From the NCBI GenBank assembly GCA_016946835.1, contig JACVTC010000012.1:708501-772500 (forward strand): a stretch of DNA of 64,000 bases, given 5' to 3'. Below the pieces are notes generated by a model. The model was not told the origin of the DNA and did no database searches. It saw nothing but the letters and a program-made list of their open reading frames with translations. Shown piece by piece: positions 1 to 11,303 of the stretch (position 1 is its first letter; each line of letters begins with the position of its first letter). The position numbers and the translations under genes are program-made. The DNA is from Neocallimastix lanati (nom. inval.). Taxonomy: Eukaryota > Neocallimastigomycota > Neocallimastigomycetes > Neocallimastigales > Neocallimastigaceae.

Positions 1-2
1 GA

Positions 3-3000
3 AAAAATAAAAAAATTCCTCTTAGACTATTAATCGACTCAGGTTCAAGTAGAAGTTTAATGTGCAAGCAATTTGTTTCCTCCCAGAAGTTGAGAACTTT
101 TGAACTACCTTCCCCTATTGAAATTAGATTGCCAAACAACAAAACTATGAAAATAACTCATACAACTGGCCAATTAGATCTCTTCATATTTGATCACAAA
201 GAAAGATTCCAATTTAGTGTTGCCAACCTTCAACTTACTGGAATATCCGCTATTTTGGGACGTGATTGGCTTTCCATCCATAAGCCATATATTAACTTTT
301 CGAATAACCACATTTTCTTTTTAGAAGGAAATTGTTTGGATCATTGCCCATCTTGTAAAGGCACCAAGATCCAATCCACAAAGAACGTCACAGCCGCAAT
401 TGTAACTGAAGACCTAATGTCAGAAGACACTGCCAAACCTGATCTGAAAGACCTTTTTGAAGATGAAATATGTTATATTATGATGTCTAAGGAGTTGAAG
501 TCAAAACTAAATAACAGTAAAAGCAAAGAGATTATCTTAAGATATTATAGCAACTTACTGGACGTATTTGAAACTAAAAATGCGGATACCCTTCCGCCAC
601 ATAGACCCTACGATATCACAATAAATATCATCCCTGGGGGACAATTGTATTTCGGACCTATCTATTCACTTACTAGAAAGGAAAAGGAAGAATTAGAAAA
701 ATATATTCATGAAAATCTGACCAAAGGGTTCATTGTTAAATCAAATTCTCCTGCAGGTGCTCCGGTAATGTTTGTGAAGAAAAAAGATGGATCGTTGCGT
801 CTATGTGTTGACTACCGTAGACTCAATTCGATTACAATAAGAAACAGTTTCCCAATTCCAAGAATTAATGACCTTATCGAAGTTTTTAAAGGGGCACAAA
901 TATTTTCTAGATTAGACCTCAAATCTGCTTACAATCTCGTGCGAGTCAGTAAAGATAGTGAATACTTAACAGCTTTTAGGACACCACTAGGACATTTTCA
1001 ATATAGAGTAATGCCATTTGGATTAAGAAACGCCCCTTCAGTTTTCCAAAGGTTCATTCAAGACACGTTATCAGAAGAATTGAATAAATTCGTTCAAATA
1101 TATTTAGATGACATTATCATTTATTCTTCAGATGAAAATCAACATATTAATCATGTTAAAGTAGTATTGAGTAAGTTATTAAATAATGGATTATACTGCA
1201 AGATTGAGAAATGTGAGTTCCATGTTAAACAAACCACCTTTCTCGGCTTCGTTGTGTCCGCTAATGGGTTACTAATGGATAAAGACAAGATAAAATGCAT
1301 TATGGAATGGCCAGTTCCAAAAAACCTTACTGAACTGCAAAGTTTCCTTGGGTTTACAAATTTTTATAGACGTTTTATCAAAGATTACGCAAAAATTATG
1401 GATCCTTTAAGAAAACTTTTATCTAAGAATAATACTTTTCTATGGGATAAGGATGCTCAGAATGCTTTTGATAGTTTAAAGAAATCATTTAATTCAACTG
1501 ATATCCTTATTTTTCCAGACCAAGATAAAGAATTCTTTTTGGAAACTGACGCAAGCGAATTTGCCCTCGGATGTGTATTATCTCAAAACTCATCGATCGA
1601 CAACTTAATCCATCCTATTGCCTTTTATTCCCGTTCACTGACAAGTCCTGAAACGAATTACGCTATCTATGACAAGGAATTATTGGCGATAATTACTGCC
1701 TTTGATGTATGGAGACATCACCTTGAAGGAGCAAAATTTCCTATTAAAGTTTTTACGGACCATAGGAATCTTCTGTTTTTCAAAAAACCTCAAAAATTGA
1801 GCCCCCGACAAATTCGATGGAGTCTCTTCTTATCCAAATTTGATTTTGTTCTTTCTTATAGGCCTGGGGTTCAAGGTGGGAAACCAGATGCGTTATCCCG
1901 AAGACCAGATTACCTCACCAAAAACATTAATGAATCTCAAATTTTATTAAAAGAAAATAATTTTTGCCTCTCTATGGAAGATAACTTAGTCAAACTTCAA
2001 GAAATGCAATCTCAAGACCCTTATTGTTCCAATATACTTAACAAATTCAAAGATAAAACAAAAAATTTTAAAAGTTCACTATTTCAATTAAAAAATAACA
2101 TTCTCCACTTTAATAACAAAATTATTGTTCCCTCTAATCTTAGAATTACTTTACTTCGAAAAATGCATGATGATCCACTTGGAGGACACCTTGGAATTGA
2201 AAAAACTCTTGAAAGAATTAGCAGGAATTATTGGTGGCCGCTGATGAAGAACGATATCTCCAATTACGTTCTTTCATGTAAAACATGTGGATCTTGCAAA
2301 GTACGCCGTCATAAACCATATGGCTTAATTATTCCGCTTCCAGTACCAACTAAACCATGGGAAATAATAGGTGTAGATTTCATCGTTCAACTTCCACGAT
2401 CCCAAGATTGTACCTGTATAATGGTTGTTTCAGACCATCTCACAAAAATGATTCATTTGGTTGCTACCTCTGATGTACCCTCTTCGGAACTTACGGCAAA
2501 ACTTCTACTATTTAACGTATTCAAATACCACGGATTCCCTAAAGTTATAGTATCGGATCACGGATCACAATTTTCAGCTGAATTTTGGACTGCCTTATGT
2601 TCTTATATAAATGCAAAACCAAAATTAGCAACGGCACATCACCAACAATCAAACGGACAGGTGGAAAGAGCAAACGCAGTAATAGAGCAATATTTACGTT
2701 GCTATTGTTCTTTAACTCAGCATGACTGGTTTTTCTATCTTCCTTTTTGTGAAATCACTTACAACGATTCAATTCATAAATCAATAGGTAAAACACCCTT
2801 TGTTGCAAATTACGGTTTCAACCCCTCATTCCAAATTGATACACCTCCGAGTCTTCTTAAAGATAATGCATCAGAGCTCGTTAGAAATTGGACCGAACAT
2901 TTCAATGCTTTAAAGAAACAATTGATAAAGGCAAAACAGGATTTCAAGAAATATGGAGACAACAAAAAACAACAAGGTCCAAAATTAACAATCAATGATA

Positions 3001-3230
3001 AAGTCTGGCTTAGAAGATATTATTTCACTAACGAACCTTCCAGGAAGTTATCGGTCCAATACTTAGGACCTTTTGAAATAATTGAAGATAAAGGTAGAAA
3101 TAATTTTAAGCTAAAGCTTCCCGAGAATTCACAATTACATCCAATATTTCACATTTCTCAGTTGGAACCATATACGGAAAGGAATAAAAACCTAAACAAT
3201 AGTGAATCAAACGTAGGAGAGACAATGTAA
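3..3230 (+). CDS. Ty3-type pol polyprotein (partial): protease, RT, RNase H, integrase
   Basis: The frame is open from the window edge. The aspartic protease signature LIDSGSS is encoded before the first in-frame ATG at 60, so that ATG is not the true start and the gene begins upstream. Domains follow the Ty3 order: protease; reverse transcriptase with YLDD near 1.1 kb; RNase H with ETDASEFALG near 1.55 kb and FTDH near 1.75 kb; integrase with an HHCC zinc module near 2.18-2.3 kb (HLGIEKT to CKTCGSCK) and a catalytic triad seen as GVDFI, SDHGSQF and GQVERAN. The C-terminus has a GPY/F-like module (YLGPFEII) ending HPIFHISQLEPY, as in chromoviruses, but no chromodomain follows. The product is a retrotransposon polyprotein acting in virus-like particles; it is not a host gene. 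Confidence 0.93.
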   Translation, partial: KNKKIPLRLLIDSGSSRSLMCKQFVSSQKLRTFELPSPIEIRLPNNKTMKITHTTGQLDLFIFDHKERFQFSVANLQLTGISAILGRDWLSIHKPYINFSNNHIFFLEGNCLDHCPSCKGTKIQSTKNVTAAIVTEDLMSEDTAKPDLKDLFEDEICYIMMSKELKSKLNNSKSKEIILRYYSNLLDVFETKNADTLPPHRPYDITINIIPGGQLYFGPIYSLTRKEKEELEKYIHENLTKGFIVKSNSPAGAPVMFVKKKDGSLRLCVDYRRLNSITIRNSFPIPRINDLIEVFKGAQIFSRLDLKSAYNLVRVSKDSEYLTAFRTPLGHFQYRVMPFGLRNAPSVFQRFIQDTLSEELNKFVQIYLDDIIIYSSDENQHINHVKVVLSKLLNNGLYCKIEKCEFHVKQTTFLGFVVSANGLLMDKDKIKCIMEWPVPKNLTELQSFLGFTNFYRRFIKDYAKIMDPLRKLLSKNNTFLWDKDAQNAFDSLKKSFNSTDILIFPDQDKEFFLETDASEFALGCVLSQNSSIDNLIHPIAFYSRSLTSPETNYAIYDKELLAIITAFDVWRHHLEGAKFPIKVFTDHRNLLFFKKPQKLSPRQIRWSLFLSKFDFVLSYRPGVQGGKPDALSRRPDYLTKNINESQILLKENNFCLSMEDNLVKLQEMQSQDPYCSNILNKFKDKTKNFKSSLFQLKNNILHFNNKIIVPSNLRITLLRKMHDDPLGGHLGIEKTLERISRNYWWPLMKNDISNYVLSCKTCGSCKVRRHKPYGLIIPLPVPTKPWEIIGVDFIVQLPRSQDCTCIMVVSDHLTKMIHLVATSDVPSSELTAKLLLFNVFKYHGFPKVIVSDHGSQFSAEFWTALCSYINAKPKLATAHHQQSNGQVERANAVIEQYLRCYCSLTQHDWFFYLPFCEITYNDSIHKSIGKTPFVANYGFNPSFQIDTPPSLLKDNASELVRNWTEHFNALKKQLIKAKQDFKKYGDNKKQQGPKLTINDKVWLRRYYFTNEPSRKLSVQYLGPFEIIEDKGRNNFKLKLPENSQLHPIFHISQLEPYTERNKNLNNSESNVGETM

Positions 3231-3231
3231 G

Positions 3232-3922
3232 TGTTGACTAATTAATTAGTCACACTTAACCAAATATAATATAAATATTATATTTATTTTTATTATTAAT
3301 TAAGATTTAAATAATTTTTCAATAAAATAACACTTAATATTATTTAATATACTATAATTTTAATAATTGTTATTAAATAATAAAATAAAAATAATTATTA
3401 ATTGATAAAATTAATTTTTTAACTAATTAATAATTAATTATTATGAAAGTAACAATATCTTTAATTAATAACCAATTTCTATTTAATATAAATAATTAAT
3501 CATTTGATTTATCATTAACAATAATACGTGATTAATTATATTAAAACATTTAATATTAATATAATTAATATTAAATTAATATAAAATTAGTTAATAATTA
3601 TAAACTTAAAACATCATAATAAATAATTTCATAAAATATTGGTTAATTGCCAATATTAAATAATATTAAATTATATTAAATAATAAATAATTAATTTATT
3701 TTATCTTTCAGGTTTTTTCTCATAATCTTTTTCCTGAAAGAATAACTTTTAAGATTATGAACAAAAAAAATTATAAATAACCTTGATTTTTTCTATAAAA
3801 TAAAAATCAAGAGTTATTATTTAGAAAATAATATATAATAAAATTTCTTAATAAACTCGAAATATTTTTTATCAATTATTGTTATTTTAATAAAAGTTAA
3901 GTATTAATTTTGTGTTATTACA
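3232..3922 (+). repeat. 3' LTR of the first Ty3-type element
   Basis: The LTR starts TGTTGAC directly after pol and a purine-rich tract (GGAGAGAC), the usual position of the polypurine primer. The right end is set at TTACA because a new LTR-like start (TGATAAAGAATG) follows three bases later. There is no second LTR in the window to confirm the ends. The interior has the tract resembling AATCAAGAGTTATTATT that recurs in other LTRs here. Confidence 0.5.
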
Positions 3923-3975
3923 CATTGATAAAGAATGAAGTAATAAATTGATTCTTATTAAAAACCTTTAAAATA

Positions 3976-4054
3976 TGTAATGAAACCTATTAGTCTAGTG
4001 GTTAATAGTTGGAGCTCAGTACAAGATGTCACTGGTTCGACTCCATCTATTACA
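3976..4054 (+). other. tRNA-like sequence, probably decayed
   Basis: The ends TGTAATG and TATTACA form a 7-bp acceptor-like stem. An A-box-like TAGTCTAGTGG and a perfect B box GGTTCGACTCC are correctly ordered, and a T5 run (Pol III stop) follows at 4056. The D-arm region is about 8 nt too long and no clean 7-nt anticodon loop can be drawn. I therefore do not call a tRNA identity. It could be a SINE head or tRNA pseudogene; an (AAAT)n run lies about 150 bp downstream. Confidence 0.4.
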
Positions 4055-4200
4055 CTTTTTGTTTATTGAAAATATTATTTTGTTAAATTTTATTATAAAT
4101 TATTTTACCAATCAAATTATTAGGTTTGATTTTATTTTGATATAAAAACATGTAGTTTAAAATTAGTTTAATAATTTCGAGGTTTCATTAACATTAAACA

Positions 4201-4232
<32 letters not shown>

Positions 4233-5046
4233 ATATCTTGATAAAATAAATGATTTGTTAAATAATATTTTAATATTTAAAGTGTTTTTCAATATTTTAC
4301 ATTTATTTGTTTATTTAAGTTAATACACCAACCTGGTGATTACCCAAATCGTTACAATATAGTCAAGGTGATTTTTAAAATATTAATAAATTTATGTATT
4401 CTTTACATTAATAATTTTACTATATTATTTGATCTGAAAATTTAAGTTTATACATAAAATTTAATTTAAATTTATGTTCATTCCTTATAAAGGTAAATTA
4501 AATTTATGAGAGTTTAGCAATAACATAGTACTAATTACTTTTAGTATTATTTTTCTAAATAAGGAATAATTCCTGTATATAAACAACTTAAATAACTTTA
4601 TCAATATTTCTGTCTTTCGAATTAAGAAATAATTGAAATGAAAGAAATAAATAAAATAAAATTTTCTGTATTTAAAATTGTAAAAGATTTTTCATATATT
4701 AATAAATGTATTTTATTTTCTATTATGTCATTCAAATTAATATATAAGATTACATATTAAATTAGTATCAAAATTAAGTTAAAGTATTCAATTTTATTGT
4801 AATACTGCTTCTCTTTTTTTTTGTTTAATTCTTATCTATAATGCATCTTTTATATTATAGATTTATTTTGGTTAATTTGAATATTAGGAAATAATAAAAT
4901 TTCTATTTATTACAATAAGGAAATAATCAATAAGATTTAAAAATCTATTGTTTTTCCATCTCTTCAACTACTTCCAGAGGCTTTGCTACTTTTATATCTT
5001 CAAAAAGATATAAATTGACTACCTTGGAACCCCTTTTTAGGGGAGA

Positions 5047-5270
5047 GAAAAAAAAAAAAAAGAAAAAAAAAATAGAAATAATAAAAATAAATAAATAAAA
5101 AAAAAATAAATAAAAATAAATAAAAATAATAATAAAAATAAAATAAAAATAAAATAAATAAATAAAAATAATAATAAAAATAAAATAAAAATAAAATAAA
5201 TAAATAAAAATAATAATAAAAATAAAATAAAAATTAAAATAAAAATATAATAAATAAATAAAAATTATTG
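5047..5270. repeat. A-rich low-complexity tract
   Basis: A run of AAAT/AATAA-type repeats with long A homopolymers lies inside LTR block K. It follows two small hairpins, TATATCTTC-AAAA-AGATATA and CCCCTTTTTAGGGG. It has no coding capacity and could be an old poly(A) tail that has expanded. Confidence 0.6.
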
Positions 5271-5346
5271 TGAAAGAATAAAATTTTTTTTTTGTGTTTT
5301 AATATTATATAATTTTTTTTTTGAATTCCTCGAACCATAACACCAT

Positions 5347-6298
5347 TGGTAAAGAATGAATTAATAACCTTTATTTTATTATTAATAATTCTTTACTAAA
5401 TTGTACTTTCCTATATTCTTGATAACCTAAACTTAATAATAAAATTTAATTTATTTTGATATAAATTAATTTTAACTTGTAAATAATGTAAATAAATTTT
5501 AATTAATTATTTTATTGTTATATTATTAAATATATGTATATTAAAATACAATTGTAAATATTAAAATTATACTTTTAAGATACTAAACTATTAAAACTAT
5601 TAATTAAATATTATTATAAAAATTATTATAAAATTATTAAAATTATTAAATATTATTATTAAAATTTATATATTATAACTATTAAATATTATTATAAAAT
5701 TATTAAGATTATTAATTAAATTTATTATTAAAAATTATTATTAAAAATTTTTACTTATTATAAAAATTATTATTTAAATATTATCAAATTTATTAATTAA
5801 ATATTATAAAAATTTTATTTTATTTTGAAAATAATTACAACTATTATTTAAAATAATTAAAGATTATTAAATTTATTATATTAATCTTTAAAAACAATTT
5901 ATTTAACTTAAAAATATCAAAGAAAATAGTAAAAACTATTTTCTATATATTTATTTTATAATTATTTTTAATTAAATTATATTTGAATATTATATTATTA
6001 TATTTATAAAAATTAAAACAAAAATGAATTATTGATATAAAATTAATTCAATAATTCTATAAAATTACTTAAATTATAAACAATTAATTATACTTTAAAT
6101 TTATAAAAAAATATAAATATTGTAACAATTTCTTAAAAATTAAATATGTGTACTTTAAATAATAAAATTTTATATTAATAAATAATAAACACTTTTTAAT
6201 AAAAAAAAAATTTTTTTTCTTTGTTAAAATCAAAGCAGGGTAATACCCGTCCCCCCTGCTTGATTTTAAATATCTAAGTGTCAACCCCGAGTCTACCA
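5347..6298 (+). repeat. Solo LTR L (B-like)
   Basis: It starts TGGTAAAGAATG and ends GTCTACCA. CCAT flanks it exactly on both sides (5343-5346 and 6299-6302). The first 100 bp resemble the B LTR, including the stretch ending ATTCTTTACT. A strong hairpin lies near its right end. No internal coding region is attached, so it is a solo LTR. Confidence 0.65.
6226..6267. promoter_or_regulatory. Inverted repeat (hairpin) near the end of LTR L
   Basis: AAAATCAAAGCAGGG (6226-6240) is mirrored by CCCTGCTTGATTTT (ending 6267) around a short C-rich loop. The stem is about 14 bp with one bulge. It lies about 30 bp before the LTR end, where an RNA processing or poly(A) structure would be plausible; no function is demonstrated. 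Confidence 0.5.
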
Positions 6299-6302
6299 CC
6301 AT

Positions 6303-7567
6303 TGATACGGGGTGTCACTAAATACCTTGTATTTCCTATTAAATATTCTTATTAAAATCTTTTATTAATATCAAATATAATAAAAATTATTATTAAATAT
6401 TCTAACAAAAATCTTTTATTAATATCAAATATAATAAAAATTATTATTAAATATTCTTATAAAATTCTTTTATTAATATTAAATATAATAAAAATTATTA
6501 TTAAATATTCTTATTAAAATCTTTCATTAATATCAAATCTAATAAAAATTATTATTAAATATTCTTATTAAAATCTTTTATTAATATTAAATATAATAAA
6601 AATTATTATTAAATATTCTAACAAAAATCTTTTATTAATATCAAATATAATAAAAATTATTATTAAATATTCTTATAAAATTCTTTTATTAATATTAAAT
6701 ATAATAAAAATTATTATTAAATATTCTTATTAAAATCTTTTATTAATATCAAATATAATAAAAATTACTATTAAATATTCTTATTAAAATCTTTTATTAA
6801 TATTAAATATAATAAAAATTATTATTAAATATTCTAATAAAAAACTTTTATTAATATTAAATATAATAAAAATTATTATTAAATATTCTTATTAAAAATT
6901 ATATAATATTTAAATCATTATTAATTCTTATTTTTATATTAAGAATAATAAAAACCTATTTCAATAAATATTAGATATAAAATACAGAATTATAAGTTTC
7001 TGTATAATATTTTCTAAACCTTTGAAATAAACTAAAAAAAAATCAAAAATCAAAAATAAATTAAATCTTTATTAAAAATAAAAATGAACTAAAATACAGA
7101 ATTTCAATAATAAAAAAATGATCTAAAATACAGAAAATATCAATTCTGTATAATTCTCTCTCTGAAAAACAATATCAAGAAGAAGCTACCGCCCGGAATG
7201 CCCTTCGTGATACAATCTCTAAATTAATTTTTTTATATTTTAATTTAATAAATGTTATTTTTTTTTTTAAAAAATAATTTAAAATAATAGTTAAAAATTA
7301 AAATAAAATAGTTATAATAGTTTTTTTTTATAAAGAATATATTAATAATAAATAAAATGTATTAAAATAAAAGTATAAAAAGAAGAATAAATTTCTTTCC
7401 TTTTAATACTGGGAACAAATAATTTTAATTTTAAATTTAAATAAAGAATATTTTAAAATTTAGTTTTTTTTCTTGTTTCCAAATTTATTTTTATAGTTAT
7501 GTGTTAATATTTATTTTTTTTTTTTTTTGTTTTGAATATCTTAGTGTTTCAACCCCAGCCCGTATCA
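6303..7567 (+). repeat. Solo LTR M with TGATACGGG termini
   Basis: It starts TGATACGGGGTGTCACTAA and ends with CCCGTATCA. The termini form an imperfect inverted repeat that extends about 20 bp. CCAT flanks both sides exactly (6299-6302, 7568-7571). The terminal TGATACG...CGTATCA is shared with the gag-only element at 35.5 kb, so the two belong to related families. A 54-bp tandem array fills much of the left half. Confidence 0.7.
6338..6895. repeat. 54-bp tandem array with 216-bp higher-order period
   Basis: About ten units of roughly 54 bp begin ATTAAATATT and end AATAAAAATTATT. Variants CTTATTAAAATC, CTAACAAAAATC and CTTATAAAATTC recur in the same order every four units, giving a 216-bp higher-order repeat. 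The array lies inside LTR M. Confidence 0.8.
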
Positions 7568-7571
7568 CCAT

Positions 7572-8309
7572 TGGTAAAGAATGACTATAAATTACTTATT
7601 TTGTTATGTTTAGACATAACTTAACCATAATTAAGTTTATATTCTTTACTAATGGAACTTTCTTATATTCTTCCCTGAATTAAATTAAAAATTTTATTAT
7701 ATAATATTATAAATTAATTAAAATTATTATAATATTAATTAAAATCCTTATAAAAATATTTTTTATAAAATCATTACTGAATCTTAATTAAATTAATATT
7801 AAAATACATATAAACTCTTCAAAAATTTATATTAACAAATTCTTTATTGAATCTATATTAAAATTATTTTATATTTTTATTATATTTTTATCAAATTAAT
7901 TATTATTAACTTTCAATAACATTATAAATTAATATTAATTTTTATCAAATTTAAAATAAATTATCATTAAATAATTTATTATCTTTTACAAAATTCAATT
8001 AATATTTTTGTAAACTTTTAATTAAAAATTTTATTAAAAACTTTTTAATTATTTACTCCAGATATTATTTAATTAAAATCTTTATAATATCTTTTTAAAT
8101 AATAATTTTTTATTCCTTTATGGAATTTATATTAAACATATTATTAATAATTTTATTTAACATTTAATTAAGAATGAATTAATAATTCTTTTAATTAAAT
8201 ACTTAAATTCTTTTTCATTTCCAAGATATTAAACTTTAAAAATGAAATCGAATATAAATATCTGAAGAAAATAACTTCTTCTAAACATATAAAAAAAATA
8301 ACACAAAAA

Positions 8310-8347
<38 letters not shown>

Positions 8348-8617
8348 TAATAATAATAATAAAATAAAAATAATAATAATAATAAAATAAAAATAGTAAT
8401 AATATTAGTAATAATATAAGTAATAGTATTAATATTAATATTAGGAATAGTAATAATTTAGCTAATAAAATTTAATTAGTTTAAAAAAAAATAATGTAAT
8501 TAGTTTAAAATTTAAATAAATAAATAAATTATAAAATTGTTATTGTGTAAATAAATATTTTAAATCTTTATCTTTTGTGTATAAAAAAAATTTTGTTTTT
8601 CCCAATGAACCATAACA
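7572..8617 (+). repeat. 5' LTR of the B-type remnant
   Basis: It starts TGGTAAAGAATGACTATAAA and ends GAACCATAACA. It is nearly identical over its length to the solo LTR at 29357-30409, including an (AAT)n tract near its 3' third. The near-identity suggests recent activity of this family. Confidence 0.8.
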
Positions 8618-9206
8618 TAAGTTTTGGTGGAGATATCGGGGAAAAACAAAATTTTAATATTACATTAGATAATTATTTAAAATATTAGTTATTAATTTAA
8701 AATTTTTTTATGAAAAATTTTTTTTTATAAAACATATTTTTTTTTTTAAAACCTTTTTTTTAAAAATTAAAGTGATAGATAAATTTTTTTTTTATGAAGC
8801 TTTAATTAAATAACTTTTGATTAAGTTATTTTATTTTAATTGTTATAATTAAATTGAATTAGTACGCTTCAGAAGCAGTACTATTGTTGGGATTGTAGGA
8901 GTAAAAATTATCGACGTAAGTATATCCTTAACAATTTTTATATTGTAAGGCAATGTGCTACAATATTCGTTTGAGAATAATTGTATTCTGTGCGTTTTAT
9001 CCATGACACCGTAATAGGTAAGCTGTGTAAAACGTAAACGATTTTTACTAATCCTAACAATACTATTGGAAAGTAGCTGGAAATGCTATTTGATTATAAT
9101 AATTAATTTTAAAATATTTAATTTTTAAGTTATTAGTATATATTAAAATTGTTATTAATTATAAATTATATAAAAAAAATTTTGTTTTTCCCAATGAACC
9201 ATAACA
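7572..9206 (+). mobile_element. B-type LTR element, internally deleted remnant
   Basis: A 5' LTR (7572-8617) is followed by a primer-binding-like site (TGGTGGAGATATCGGGG at about 8626) and a leader. A short terminal piece of the 3' LTR ends the element at 9206 with CCATAACA. CCAT flanks both sides (7568-7571, 9207-9210), so this is one insertion. It is broken: no gag or pol remains. The leader is clearly related to that of the large element at 19.8 kb. Confidence 0.75.
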
Positions 9207-9211
9207 CCATG

Positions 9212-9356
9212 TGTTATAAATTGAAATAAAAATTCTTTTATATCAATTTCTAATCCACAATTTTATTTTAATAATAATATTATTAATTAAAATTGGGAAA
9301 TTTAAATTTGTTTTATTAAAAGTTTATTATAAGAAAATTTAAATAAATTTAATTTA

Positions 9357-9388
<32 letters not shown>

Positions 9389-10734
9389 TAATAAATAAAA
9401 TTTATTTTAAGATTAAAAAGAATAAATTTATTGCTATTAATTTATAAAATTTTTGTAACGAAATCCTCAGTTAGTAAAATCAGAACCTTGGTTCAATGGT
9501 TAGTTACATTGACCATGACCAATACTTCATGGGTTCGACTAAACCCATTTTGCATAAATAATTATTTTATTAATTATTTTATTAATTATTAATAATATCT
9601 TCTTGAATATTCTTTCTGTATAAAATTATAGAAAGTTAAAGATTCTTTCGGTTCGAAATTCAACCGAAATGAATTTAGAAATTCTTATTATATAAATTAT
9701 TTTATTCTTTTTTGATAAGATTCATTTTCATCAATTAAAATCTATATTCTAGAAACTTTACATTATTAATTATTACAAACATATTTCTAAATATTTCTTT
9801 AAAATTATTTTTACATGTTAAAACTGTTTTTCCGTTAAAAGTATAAATAGTGCGAACTTCACGAATGAAAATATTTTTCTTCGTGCTTTTATTAATAATA
9901 ATTAACGTATAAGTAATTCGAAATATTACCTTGTTGATTAATATTAATAATTATTTTAAATTTTATAATTAATAAAAAATATTTCTAATAAAACGAATTA
10001 TTTATACAGATAGTGTAAACCTATTGAGTTTTCTCCTTTCTGTGTTTCTATATCTCATCCCGCCTTTACAATAGAAGCACCTCCGTTACAATTTTATTGT
10101 TATTATTATTTTTCTTATAATAATAACTCTTAATTTCTAAAAGAACTTAAGAGTCTCTATTTATACTTTTTCAAAATTTTAAATTAAATATTGTCTAATC
10201 TTAACAAATTTCTTATTTAGGAAAAGATTAGAAGAAAAACCTAAATAAGTTTCGATTAATATTCTAAACATATTAATCATCGGATCATTAAGTAAAACCG
10301 ATACCAATCAGTATTCGGGAAAACCTTAAAGATCGATTTTCTAATTATTTTTATAATAAATAATTTTAATTAAATGTCCAAAATAATAAATAAAAAAAAT
10401 TAAAAATTGAAAAAATTTGTCCAAATTTAGAAAAAATTTTTTGTTATGAAAAATTTTAAATAATTTTTGATTATGTCTAAACATTTAAATAATAATTATA
10501 ACGAATAAATATTAACTAATATTAATAAAATTTTTAATTATTAAGTTTAACTAATAATTGGTTAACTACTCCTAATTTTTAAATAATTTTACATGTAATA
10601 GTTATAGTACATTGTTACAAAATAAATAATGATAATGTAAAAATAATGTATTTCTAATTATTAATTATTTAATATATTAATACATAATAAGAAATAATAA
10701 TTAAAATTTAAAAAATTTATTATTATTTCTTACA
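9212..10734 (+). repeat. Composite LTR block F/G
   Basis: The block runs from TGTTATAAATTG to ATTTCTTACA. A second LTR-like start, TGTAACGAAAT at 9454, is the inverted counterpart of the right end (ATTTCTTACA), so 9454-10734 is probably one LTR beside or inside a smaller piece (9212-9453). The inner part carries the module common to the C-type LTRs (AATAATAACTCTTAATTTC, then GGAAAAGATTAGAAGAAAA). No coding sequence is present. Confidence 0.5.
9473..9554 (+). other. tRNA-like sequence, decayed
   Basis: An A-box-like TTGGTTCAATGGTTAG is followed about 50 nt later by a B-box-like GGTTCGACTAA. The T-arm TGGGT...ACCCA pairs, and the ends AGTAAAA/TTTTGCA give six of seven acceptor pairs. As in the 3976-4054 copy, about 8 extra nt sit between the acceptor strand and the A box. 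The anticodon arm is not convincing, so it is not called as a functional tRNA. Confidence 0.35.
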
Positions 10735-10737
10735 CCA

Positions 10738-11297
10738 TGGTACGTTACTCACTAAAATAGAATAAATTATTAAAAATATAAGAAAATAAATAATTCTTTA
10801 GTTATTTTATTATAATAGGTATATGGTTTAATTAGTATATAAAAATATAATATTAATAAAAATAATTTTAATTAATAGATAACCAATAAGAATTAAGATA
10901 AATTATAGTATAAAAATAAGTGAAAGATAAAATATTAACAAAAGAGGAACTTAATAATCTAATATCTTTAAAGAATATAATAGTTAGAATAGGAATTATA
11001 AAATATTTATTCGGGTGAATATATATTTAGGATATTTTGGTTAATATTATTATTAAAATATAAATTTAAAGATATAATAAAGTTATAATAAAATTAAATG
11101 TACTTATTTAAAGAACAAAACTTATAAATGAAATAAAGACTTAAAAGTAACACATTATTATTTATTAAAAATTTATTATTAATTTTATGTTATAATTTTT
11201 TTATTTATTTCTTTTATTAGAATATATTATTTTATAATTTTACAACTTGCTTTCCCCAAATCATATAAAAGGTACAATATATAAAAATAACGTACCA
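10738..11297 (+). repeat. Solo LTR H with TGGTACGTT termini
   Basis: It starts TGGTACGTTACTC and ends AATAACGTACCA, so the termini are inverted repeats of about 9 bp. The left spacer is CCA and the right spacer CCCAAT. At 560 bp it is one of the shortest LTRs here. No internal region is attached. Confidence 0.65.
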
Positions 11298-11303
11298 CCC
11301 AAT

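Larger units (their letters stand above)
1..3922 (+). mobile_element. Ty3-type LTR retrotransposon, right-hand part
   Basis: The 3' portion of a Ty3/gypsy-class element enters from the left edge of the window. Visible parts are the protease to integrase portion of pol and the 3' LTR. The 5' LTR, leader and gag must lie outside. The visible reading frame is open throughout, so this copy looks whole as far as it can be seen. No integration repeat can be tested without the left end. The right end abuts another LTR after only about three bases. Confidence 0.85.
3926..5342 (+). repeat. LTR-like block K (solo or composite)
   Basis: The left end TGATAAAGAATG matches the start of the LTR at 33595 and resembles TGGTAAAGAATG of the B-type LTRs. 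The right end CGAACCATAACA matches the B-type ends. It is followed by the spacer CCAT and the next LTR. The block carries a tRNA-like sequence (3976-4054), an (AAAT)n run near 4204-4232 and an A-rich tract. It may therefore be two or three nested pieces rather than one LTR. Confidence 0.45.

Noticed and set aside
3976-4054. Functional tRNA gene
   Set aside because: Boxes and acceptor pair, but the D-arm is too long and no proper anticodon loop exists, so it is kept only as tRNA-like.
6084-6302. 72-aa ORF ending LTR L
   Set aside because: It spans LTR sequence and a hairpin, has no homologous reading frame in related LTRs, and looks like chance.
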